Source: Bradyrhizobium genosp. SA-3
GTDB taxonomy: Bacteria > Pseudomonadota > Alphaproteobacteria > Rhizobiales > Xanthobacteraceae
DNA: 58,901 nt
Assembly (NCBI RefSeq): GCF_004212635.1
Contig: NZ_PSRT01000045.1
Span: 1 to 58,901, forward strand
Direction: 5' to 3'
This document shows positions 23,020 through 30,343 of this stretch, one piece after another. The notes beneath the pieces are model-generated. The model was not told the origin of the DNA. It was given only the letters and a program-made list of their open reading frames with translations, and ran no database searches. A program made the translations under genes and the position numbers. Positions within the stretch are counted from its first letter, which is position 1; every line of letters starts with the position of its first letter.

Positions 23020-26000
23020 CTATCCGCCCGCCCAGACGTCCAGCACATAGCGGTTCTTCGCGCCCATCTCCTCGATCCAGCGTGCGCTGGCCGCGGCATC
23101 GCTGCCGCTCTTCTCGCGGTGGATCGCGACGAGCGCTGCCTTCACGTCGGGCTCCATCTTACCGCCGTCGCCGCAGACATAGATGATGGCGCCCTGCCCG
23201 ATCAGGGGCCAGACCTTGTCCTTCTGCGCGGCAAGTACGTGCTGCACATAGGTCCTGGGTCCATCCGCGCGCGAGAACGCCGTGAAGAGCTCGGCGATGC
23301 CGCTTGCGGCAAGCGCCTTCAGCTCGTCCGCATAAAGAAAGTCCTGGTCGGGATGGCGACAGCCGAAGAACAGCATAGCCGGACCGAGGGCGGCCCCTTT
23401 CGCCTTGCGCGCAGCGCGCTCTTGAAGGAAGCCGCGGAATGGGGCAAGTCCCGTGCCCGGCCCGATCATGATGATCGGCACGGATGAATCATCGGGAAGC
23501 CGGAAACCGGCCTTGGTCTCGCGCACGGTCGCATAGATCGCATCGCCCGCGCGACGGTTGGCGAGATAGTTCGAGCAGATGCCTTTGTAGGTGCCGCTGC
23601 CGGAGGCTGCCGGACCTTCGACCACGCCGACGGTGACGCTGCATCGCGCCGGGTCGACCGACGGCGAGGACGAGATCGAGTAGTAGCGCGGCGCCAGCAG
23701 CGAGAGCATTTCCAGATAGACGTGGAAGGGCAGTTCGCAGGCCGGATATTCGAGCAGCAGGTCGAACACCGATTTGCGCCTGGCCAAGATCTCGGTGCGG
23801 TAGCGCTCGAGCGTTTCAGGCTCCTCGCCAACGAACGCCAGCAATTTCGGCTTGGTGACCGGGCAGCGGGTGTGCTCGGCCATGATCTGGATCTGCTTGC
23901 GTGTCGCGATCTGCTGCAGCTCGACGAACTCGCTGAGCAGACGGCCGACCGACACGGCCTCGCCGACCGGCAATTGCGCACGGCGGCCTTCGGCCACCTG
24001 AAGCCTGATCTGATCAGCCGGCAGGAAGCCGAAGCGGCGGGCGACCGAATCCACCAGCGTCGGGTCGTTGCGCGGAACAACGCTCAAGTGATCGCCGACG
24101 CGATAGCAGACGTTGGACGGCAGTTGCACCTCGATGTGGCGTGTCGAACGCTCCGACGGATTGGCCGCGCTCTTGTTTTGAAGCTCGTCATTGACCAGCA
24201 CCTTCATCGCCACTGCACCGCCCTGGGCGACGATGGTGTTGACGGCGGTTACCGCCACGGGCTCGATCGCGTAAAGCGGATCGTCTTCCGCGGTCCGGGT
24301 GAAATTCCAGTCGATGCCGAATTCCTTGGTCGCAACCTGGGCAGCCGCCGGGAACCATTTCTGGAACTGGCCGTCGAGGTCGCTGCGCGCATCGCCTTCG
24401 CCGCGCGGATAGACCGCGCGCGCACCATGCTTCGACAATTGTTCGTCAATGAAGCGCGGTACCGATTGATAAGTCGCCGCCCAGTCGCTGTTGCCGCAGC
24501 CGAACACGGCGTAGCGCACATTGGCAAACGCATCGTTCGGCAAGTCGCTGCCGAGCCATTTGACGAACTGCGTCGCATTGTCAGGCGCTGCGCCGTTATA
24601 GGAGGCGCAGATGATGAGCACGCCACCTTCCGGCGGCAGTTTGCCGACGTAATCGTCGAGCGGGCCAAGGTGAACGGCGAAACCGTTGATCTCGGCGAGA
24701 TCGGCCATGCGCGTCGCCAGTTCCTCGGCGGTGCCGAGATTGGAGCCGTACAGCACCAGCATCGGCGTGTTGTGGCCCGGCCGCGCGGTCGGCTGGCGTG
24801 GCGCCCTCGCTGCCGAAGCCACAGCCGCGATGGGCCCGCCATAGGCAGCGCGCTCGCGGTCGGCGCGCGGACGCACCTTGATCTTGAAGCCTTCCGGCTT
24901 CATCGTCAGCGTTTCCTTCAGATGCATCTGATAGCGCTGGTGATCGATCAGCTTGAAGCGCTGGAGGATCATGCCGAGCGCAAGCGCAGCCTCGTGCATG
25001 GCAAAGCCCCGGCCGATGCAAGCGCGCTGGCCGTTGCCGAACGGCTTCCAGGCATTGATCGGCCGCTTGGCTTCGGCCTCGCGGCTGAAATTCTCGGGAT
25101 CGAACGCGTCCGGGTTTGGTCCCCAGACGCCGGGATCGCGATGCAGCGCCGTCACCAGGATGGTGGTGAAGGTGCCCTTCCTGAGCTTGTACTTGCCGCC
25201 GCCGATGGTCTCGTCGTTGAGCGGCGAGATGCCGTAGGCCGGCGCCGGCGGCCACAGCCGCAGCGCCTCTTTCAGGATCTGCGTGATGTAGGTGAGCTGG
25301 GTCACCTGCTGATAGGTCGGCTTCGCATTGACGTCGGGGCCGAAGACGCGGTCGACCTCGTCATAGGCCTTCTTGAGAATGTCCGGATGCTTGAGCAGTG
25401 CATAGAGCGTGTAGGACAACAGGCCGCTGGTGGTCTCGTGACCCGCGATCAGGAAGGTGTTGATCTGGTAGCGGATGTTGACGTCATCGAGCTGCTCGCC
25501 GGTCGCGCGGTCGACGCCGGTCATCATCGCGGCCAGCATGTCCTTCTTGTCGTCGATCCCGTCCGCACTCTTGCGGCGCTCGGCGATGATCTCGTCGACC
25601 ATCTTGTTCATGAAGGCGACGTCTTCGGCCAAGGTCTTGCGCCGCTTCTGCATCCAGAGCTGCTCGAACGGCAAGCCGCGCGTCATCATGATGGTTTCGA
25701 GCGAGCGCACCAGCGACTCGACGAAGGGGTGGTAGTCGCGGCGGTAGAACGAATTGAAGCGGTAGTCGAAACCGCACAGGCCGATCGTGTCAAGCGTCAA
25801 TGCAGTCATGTCGTGGACGACGTCGATCTCGTCGTCGGCATTGAGCCGCTCCCATTTGTGGACGAGCTGCTCGGCGATATCGACCATGCTCGGATGATAG
25901 GACTGCATGGCGCGGTTGCCGAACGGCTGGAGCAGGATGTTGTGCGCCTTGCTCCAGTTCGGCTCCTTGGTATCGGCCGTGAACAGGCCGTCGCCGCCGA

Positions 26001-26256
26001 CCGCGCGCACACGCCGCAGCGCGCCGCGCACCGTCTTGTCGAAGCGCTTCTCGTTGGAGAGCTCGTCGACGAGATCGTGGCCGGAGACGACGACGATCGG
26101 CGAGCCCATCATGTCGAGCCAGAAGATCGGACCGAGCTCCTTGGCAAGCCGCGTCAGGTGCTGCACGGGGGCGGCCGAGTCCAGCGACAACATATTGCCG
26201 ACCACCGGCTTGGTCGGCGGATGCGGGATCGGGTCCAGTCGGTTCTTGGTTGACAT
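23020..26256 (-). CDS. Self-sufficient CYP102-type P450/NADPH-P450 reductase
   Basis: 1078 aa from the ATG at 26256, with GGGGGAA upstream. Residues 1 to about 470 are a P450: AGHETTSGLL I-helix, ALRLWPPAP (ExxR region) and FGNGQRACIGRGFA with Cys413. About 490-640 is an FMN flavodoxin domain (LYGSNLGTAEELATRMADL; FGCGNSDWAATYQSVPRF). About 684-1078 is the FAD/NADPH domain (RYYSISSSP; GPGTGLAPFRGFLQERA; YVCGDGGKMEPDVKAAL). Same architecture and size as P450 BM3, which hydroxylates or epoxidises fatty acids. Last gene of a lipid-related minus-strand group. Confidence 0.96.
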   Translation of the reverse strand: MSTKNRLDPIPHPPTKPVVGNMLSLDSAAPVQHLTRLAKELGPIFWLDMMGSPIVVVSGHDLVDELSNEKRFDKTVRGALRRVRAVGGDGLFTADTKEPNWSKAHNILLQPFGNRAMQSYHPSMVDIAEQLVHKWERLNADDEIDVVHDMTALTLDTIGLCGFDYRFNSFYRRDYHPFVESLVRSLETIMMTRGLPFEQLWMQKRRKTLAEDVAFMNKMVDEIIAERRKSADGIDDKKDMLAAMMTGVDRATGEQLDDVNIRYQINTFLIAGHETTSGLLSYTLYALLKHPDILKKAYDEVDRVFGPDVNAKPTYQQVTQLTYITQILKEALRLWPPAPAYGISPLNDETIGGGKYKLRKGTFTTILVTALHRDPGVWGPNPDAFDPENFSREAEAKRPINAWKPFGNGQRACIGRGFAMHEAALALGMILQRFKLIDHQRYQMHLKETLTMKPEGFKIKVRPRADRERAAYGGPIAAVASAARAPRQPTARPGHNTPMLVLYGSNLGTAEELATRMADLAEINGFAVHLGPLDDYVGKLPPEGGVLIICASYNGAAPDNATQFVKWLGSDLPNDAFANVRYAVFGCGNSDWAATYQSVPRFIDEQLSKHGARAVYPRGEGDARSDLDGQFQKWFPAAAQVATKEFGIDWNFTRTAEDDPLYAIEPVAVTAVNTIVAQGGAVAMKVLVNDELQNKSAANPSERSTRHIEVQLPSNVCYRVGDHLSVVPRNDPTLVDSVARRFGFLPADQIRLQVAEGRRAQLPVGEAVSVGRLLSEFVELQQIATRKQIQIMAEHTRCPVTKPKLLAFVGEEPETLERYRTEILARRKSVFDLLLEYPACELPFHVYLEMLSLLAPRYYSISSSPSVDPARCSVTVGVVEGPAASGSGTYKGICSNYLANRRAGDAIYATVRETKAGFRLPDDSSVPIIMIGPGTGLAPFRGFLQERAARKAKGAALGPAMLFFGCRHPDQDFLYADELKALAASGIAELFTAFSRADGPRTYVQHVLAAQKDKVWPLIGQGAIIYVCGDGGKMEPDVKAALVAIHREKSGSDAAASARWIEEMGAKNRYVLDVWAGG

Positions 26257-26283
26257 TAAAAGTGCTTCCCCCTCAGTAACCCT

Positions 26284-26371
26284 CGTCATTGCGAGGAGCT
26301 CTTGCGACGAAGCAATCCAGATTACCTCCGCGGATACATTCCTGGATTGCTTCGCTTCGCTCGCAATGACG
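26284..26371. repeat. Intergenic palindromic repeat family A, copy 4
   Basis: CGTCATTGCGAGGAGCT at the left, GAAGCAATCCAGA, a CCTCCGCGGA centre, CTGGATTGCTTCGC and GCTCGCAATGACG at the right. Ends 2 bases before the stop codon of the epoxide hydrolase gene and so follows that gene in the transcript towards CYP102. Confidence 0.85.
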
Positions 26372-26373
26372 AC

Positions 26374-27369
26374 CTAGCCAAACCGCCTTCTACGCCACTC
26401 GATCAGCTTGGCGCTGACCTCCTCCGGCTTCTCCTGCTGCGTCCAATGGCCGCTATCCTTCACGAGATACTTCTCGAGATCGGGAATCAATTTGTCCATG
26501 CCATCAGCGGAGGATGGCGGCAGCACCGCGTCGTTCTCGGCCATGATCATCAGCGACGGCACCCGGACCGTATGATCGAGCCCTGCGGAGCGCGTCCAAT
26601 TGCGCGACATGTTGCGGTACCAGTTGATGCCGCCGGTGAAGCCGGTTCTGGTGAAGGCATCGACGAAGACTTTCTTCTCTTCCGGCGATAGGATCGGCGT
26701 ACGCGGATCGTGCTTCGCGTCATAGGCGGCAATCATCTGCGGAAATGCCAGATTGAGCCGCGGCGAAGCACCGACACCGGCGACCACCTCCTCCGGCGGC
26801 GCGTCGGCCGGGCGCGGCACCGGCTTACGCATGAACGCATCGAAGGTCTGTTCGACACGGCTGCCGAAAATCCTGTCCGGCTCGCGCGCCGGATCCTGGA
26901 ACTGCACGATGTACATCTTGTCGCCGAAGCGTGCGCGCAACAGCTCGATCGGATCGGCCCAGGCGCGATTGGTGTGGGGCGTGTTGATGCCGACCACGCC
27001 GGCGACCCGGTCGATGTGCCGCAACGGCATCTGCCAGACGATGAAGCCGCCCCAGTCGTGACCGGCGAAGATCGCCTTGTCGATCTGCAGGTGATCAAGC
27101 AGTCCGACGAGATCCCCGATCAGGTGCTCGATGTCGTAGGCCTCGACCGGCTCGGGCCGGTCGGTCGCACCGTAGCCGCGCTGGTCCGGCGCGATCACGC
27201 GGATGCCGGCCTCGCTCAACGCCTTGATCTGGTGCCGCCAGGAGAAGGCGAGCTCGGGCCAGCCGTGGCACAGCACGACCGGTGGCTTGTCATCGGCCGG
27301 GCCAGCCTCGTAATAGCCCATACGGATTCCGTTCGTCGTCGCGAACTTGAGCGGTGGCATTTCGATCAT
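26374..27369 (-). CDS. Epoxide hydrolase (alpha/beta hydrolase fold)
   Basis: 331 aa from the ATG at 27369, with AGGAAG about 8 bases upstream; the upstream open frame overlaps the WS/DGAT gene and is rejected. HGWPELAFSWRHQ oxyanion motif, APDQRGYGATDRPE, nucleophile GHDWGGFIVWQMP with Asp105 in place of the esterase serine, and a C-terminal DSGHWTQQEKPEE with the catalytic histidine. The Asp nucleophile makes epoxide or halide substrates likely. Eleven bases after the WS/DGAT gene and upstream of CYP102, an enzyme class able to make fatty epoxides. Confidence 0.93.
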   Translation of the reverse strand: MIEMPPLKFATTNGIRMGYYEAGPADDKPPVVLCHGWPELAFSWRHQIKALSEAGIRVIAPDQRGYGATDRPEPVEAYDIEHLIGDLVGLLDHLQIDKAIFAGHDWGGFIVWQMPLRHIDRVAGVVGINTPHTNRAWADPIELLRARFGDKMYIVQFQDPAREPDRIFGSRVEQTFDAFMRKPVPRPADAPPEEVVAGVGASPRLNLAFPQMIAAYDAKHDPRTPILSPEEKKVFVDAFTRTGFTGGINWYRNMSRNWTRSAGLDHTVRVPSLMIMAENDAVLPPSSADGMDKLIPDLEKYLVKDSGHWTQQEKPEEVSAKLIEWRRRRFG

Positions 27370-27379
27370 GGCGAACTTC

Positions 27380-28930
27380 CTACTCCGCAGCGCCCTTGAT
27401 GTCGGCCGCGGGCGGCGCATAGGCTGCCTCCAGTGCGGCGAACTCTTCCGGCAGCATGTCGCACATCACCTGCACATGCGGAATGATGTTGGCGCCGACG
27501 ATGAAGCCGAAATCGAGCTGGTCCCGATAGCTCTGCACGGTGATGTTGAGCGCCTGCCCATGCGTCGCGATCGACACCGGGAAGAGGTGCAGAAGCTCGG
27601 CCCCTGCGGCATAGAGTGTCTGCCGCGGTCCCGGCACGTTGGACACCGTGATGTTGGCGGCCGGCGGCAGCACGTCCGACAGGTTCGAGCGGCTGTAGAG
27701 CAGCGCCAGGATCTGCACCATGATCGGTGCGCCCAGCATCGAGATATTGGAGACCTGAGGCATCAGCGCCCGCAGCGGATGCGACATCTCCTTGGACTTG
27801 GTCGATTGCGCGATGATGGCTTCGAGCCGCGCCTTTGGATCTGCGATGTTGGTCGCGATCGAGCAGATCATGCCGAACACCTGGTTGTTGGCCTCGGTGT
27901 TGCCCTCCTCGCGCAGCGAGATCGGCACGGCGGCGGTCAAGGATTTCGCCGGCAGCGTGCCATATTGCTGCAGATAGCGGCGGACCACGCCGGAGGCGAG
28001 CGCCAGCACCACGTCGTTGAGCTTGCCGCCGGCCTGCTTGGCCAGCGCCTTCGCCCGCGAGAGGGAAATCGACACGCCGGCGAAGCTGCGCTCCGACGAG
28101 ATGGTCTTGTTGAGCATGGTCGGCGGCGACACCATGCTGGCGAGGCTCTCGCGCGACTTCGGATCTGCGACCTTGCCAAGCACGTCGGAGACGCTCTTGA
28201 GCACGGTCGGGATGTTACCGGCAAAGCGCACCGCGCTCTCGATCTGGTACATCGCATTGTCGAACAGGATCGAGCCGATGTCGCTCTTGCCGGTGCGCGG
28301 CAATTGCAGGTTCTTCGCGGCCGCCGACGCGTCGAGCGGCTGGCTGAAGAGCTGCTGATAGGAATCGAGCAGGTTGGCGGCGATGTCGCGCGGCTCTTGT
28401 CCGGGCTTCGAACCGCCCATCGGCGGATCGACCTTTCGCGGAATCGGCGAGATGTCGTAGATCATGCTGGTCAGGGCCGCACCGGCGCCGCCGTCGATGG
28501 CGGCATGATGCATCTTGGAATAAAGCCCGACCTCGTTGTCCTTCATGCCCTCGAACACGTAGAATTCCCAGAGCGGACGAGCCCGGTTCAGGAGCTTGGC
28601 ATGCATCCAGCCGACGATGCGTTCGAGCGTGGCGCGGTCGCGCGGCTGCGGCAGGCTGGCGCGGAAAATGTGACGGTCGATGTCGAACTGGTCGTCCTCG
28701 ACCCAGGAGGGATGGTCGATGTCGAGCGGCGCCTTCTCCAGCCGCGCCTTCAGGATCGGCGCGATGTGCAGGCGCGAGACGATCATCGCCTTGAAGTCTT
28801 CGAAGAAGTCGCCCCTGTAATCGTCGGGCAGGCGAAAGATCGCCATGCTGCCGACATGCATCGGCATTTCCGGCGTTTCCAGATAGAGAAACGACGCGTC
28901 CAGCGACGACAGCTTCTTCCCGTCAGCCAT
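27380..28930 (-). CDS. Wax ester synthase/diacylglycerol acyltransferase (WS/DGAT)
   Basis: 516 aa. N-terminal LSSLDASFLYLETPEMPMHVGSMAIF, catalytic KMHHAAIDGGAGAALT with His141-His142 and Asp146 (HHxxxDG), and the C-terminal TVSNVPGPRQTLYAAGAEL region typical of the family. Transfers acyl-CoA to alcohols or diacylglycerol, making neutral storage lipids, and acts at the inner face of the membrane. Such enzymes are frequent in actinobacteria and marine gammaproteobacteria and less studied in rhizobia. Middle of the minus-strand lipid group. Confidence 0.95.
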   Translation of the reverse strand: MADGKKLSSLDASFLYLETPEMPMHVGSMAIFRLPDDYRGDFFEDFKAMIVSRLHIAPILKARLEKAPLDIDHPSWVEDDQFDIDRHIFRASLPQPRDRATLERIVGWMHAKLLNRARPLWEFYVFEGMKDNEVGLYSKMHHAAIDGGAGAALTSMIYDISPIPRKVDPPMGGSKPGQEPRDIAANLLDSYQQLFSQPLDASAAAKNLQLPRTGKSDIGSILFDNAMYQIESAVRFAGNIPTVLKSVSDVLGKVADPKSRESLASMVSPPTMLNKTISSERSFAGVSISLSRAKALAKQAGGKLNDVVLALASGVVRRYLQQYGTLPAKSLTAAVPISLREEGNTEANNQVFGMICSIATNIADPKARLEAIIAQSTKSKEMSHPLRALMPQVSNISMLGAPIMVQILALLYSRSNLSDVLPPAANITVSNVPGPRQTLYAAGAELLHLFPVSIATHGQALNITVQSYRDQLDFGFIVGANIIPHVQVMCDMLPEEFAALEAAYAPPAADIKGAAE

Positions 28931-28978
28931 AGTTCCCTCCCGCAGGATTTTGACGGGCGCCTTGGTCTGCGCTTCTCG

Positions 28979-29779
28979 TCAGGCCGATACTGCCTGTTCC
29001 GGCGGGGCATATGCAATGGCAAACGGCCCGGCCCGGTCAAATGGCCAGAATTCTCCCTCCGGTTGCGCCAGGCGGTCCGCCACGGCCCACAGCGCCGCGG
29101 GATTGACCCCGAGCCCGATATGGCTCGCCAGGTGCACCTCGATGTTCTCGGCACGGTCGGAGGGACGGAGCAGACAGGTCCGCCAGTTCACGACACCGTC
29201 GGCGCGCGAATAGATCGAGCTCGTGGGCACCGGCAGATCGCCCGCGATCGCCTCGCGCTGTTCGGCAAAATCCTCAACCCGCTCGCCGGACAGCGCCTCG
29301 TACAGCCGCGTGGCGTTGGTCGCCCGCACATCGTTGGCAAAAGGGCTGCCGAGCGTGACGACATAGCGGACCATTTCCGGCGCCTGAAGTGCGAGATCAC
29401 GGGCATACACACCGCCGAGGCTCCATCCGACCAGGCTGACCTTGCGTCCGGAGGCGGCATGGATTGCTCCGAGCCGAACGCGCAAAGCGTCCCGCATCCG
29501 CCCGAGCCCGCCGAGATTGCGGCCCATCCGCCAGGCATGTGCCTCGTAACCGAGCTCGCTGAGATAGCGCCGCATCGGTATCATCGACAGGTCGCTGGCG
29601 AGGAAGCCCGGCAGCGCCAGCACCGGATGGCCGTCGCCCCTCGGCGCGCGCATCAGGAGCGGCGACAGCAGCAGGCTCGCATTGAGTTCGAACAGGCCCC
29701 GAGCCTCGGCAAGCAGCAGTCCGACACCCGGCGGACGAAGCCGGCCTGAATCCAGCGTCCCGTCCGGCCCTGACGACAC
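28979..29779 (-). CDS. Alpha/beta hydrolase (paralogue of the 15346-16116 gene)
   Basis: 266 aa starting with GTG at 29779; the start shares one base with the TAG stop of the upstream small gene (TAGTG). GDGHPVLALPGFLASD, VGWSLGGVYARDLAL nucleophile elbow, LGSPFANDVRATNATRLYE and a late HIGLGVNPAALWAVADRLAQPEG, matching the other hydrolase over its whole length. Likely an esterase or lipase acting on intracellular lipid; the neighbouring WS/DGAT makes a neutral-lipid link plausible. Not demonstrated. Confidence 0.85.
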   Translation of the reverse strand: MSSGPDGTLDSGRLRPPGVGLLLAEARGLFELNASLLLSPLLMRAPRGDGHPVLALPGFLASDLSMIPMRRYLSELGYEAHAWRMGRNLGGLGRMRDALRVRLGAIHAASGRKVSLVGWSLGGVYARDLALQAPEMVRYVVTLGSPFANDVRATNATRLYEALSGERVEDFAEQREAIAGDLPVPTSSIYSRADGVVNWRTCLLRPSDRAENIEVHLASHIGLGVNPAALWAVADRLAQPEGEFWPFDRAGPFAIAYAPPEQAVSA

Positions 29780-30036
29780 TATTTCTTCTTGTCGCTGCTG
29801 CGCGTGCCACCGAGGCCGGCCATTGCGACGAACATATCCTGAAACCGCTCGGCGAGCTTGGGATCGTACGTAAACCAGCTCTGGACCAACGATTCGGGCG
29901 AGACCTTGTCGATGTTGCTCAAGACCTGCTGCTGTAGCTTGTCCATCACCGCCGTCTGCATCGGCGACACGTCGGGCAATCCAAAGAACTGGCGGGCCTC
30001 GAGGGGGGTGCAGTCGATTTCGATGTTAACTTTCAT
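29779..30036 (-). CDS. Small conserved protein, DUF6489-like
   Basis: 85 aa from the ATG at 30036, preceded by GGAGGGG. The opening MKVNIEIDCTPLEARQFFGL and the FQDMFVAMAGLG end match a small alphaproteobacterial family that I recognise as DUF6489. No membrane segment, no cysteine motif. The mid part (DVSPMQTAVMDKLQQQVLSNI) is probably helical. Translationally coupled by stop/start overlap to the alpha/beta hydrolase and first in the minus-strand lipid group. Function unknown; a regulator or chaperone of the hydrolase is a guess from coupling only. Confidence 0.8.
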   Translation of the reverse strand: MKVNIEIDCTPLEARQFFGLPDVSPMQTAVMDKLQQQVLSNIDKVSPESLVQSWFTYDPKLAERFQDMFVAMAGLGGTRSSDKKK

Positions 30037-30190
30037 ATCCCCTCCGGATGAGATTCGAGCGGCCTGCCGCCAGTATCGCCGCGAGTTGTGGTGCGACGCA
30101 AGCGACCTGATGTCGGCGGCCGGACGCCGGCTTCCGCGATCGGCGGGTACGGTCAATCAAATTGCTCGCACCGGCGTCCATCCGCCTGCC
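30037..30190. other. Non-coding divergent region, left part
   Basis: Together with 30191-30343 this 307-base gap separates the DUF6489-type gene (minus) from the peptide transporter (plus). In this left part I see no gene, no repeat and no clear -35/-10 pair on the minus strand; it is GC-rich. Short open frames here are extensions of the flanking genes and lack start signals. Confidence 0.6.
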
Positions 30191-30241
30191 AATGCTGGTC
30201 AGCATTGCTGCACAGCGGTGCAAGTTGGCGCGTTCCTTGCT
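30191..30241 (+). promoter_or_regulatory. Sigma-54 (RpoN) promoter with upstream palindromes
   Basis: TGGCGCG-TTCC-TTGCT at 30226-30241 matches the sigma-54 -24/-12 consensus TGGCACG-N4-TTGCW at all but one base, with exactly 10 bases between the GG and the GC. Upstream lie a perfect palindrome AATGCTG-GT-CAGCATT (30191-30206) and TGCAC-AGCG-GTGCA (30209-30222), candidate activator sites. The latter resembles an NtrC half-site pair but with shorter spacing. Drives the peptide transporter about 100 bases downstream. Inference from sequence. Confidence 0.7.
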
Positions 30242-30343
30242 GGAATGACGCTTGCACGGGTCGAGAACTCTGGGCAACATGGATTGATCGGCCGGCCGAA
30301 CAAATCAAAAATCACCGGCACGGCGGTGTGGAGAGGGTCAAGA

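Noticed and set aside
23722..26253. An 843-codon plus-strand open frame opposite the CYP102-type gene
   Set aside because: Composition is that of an antisense shadow; all P450 and reductase motifs lie on the minus strand.
27347..29749. An 800-codon plus-strand open frame opposite the WS/DGAT and hydrolase genes
   Set aside because: Antisense shadow; the HHxxxDG motif and the hydrolase motifs are in the minus-strand frames.
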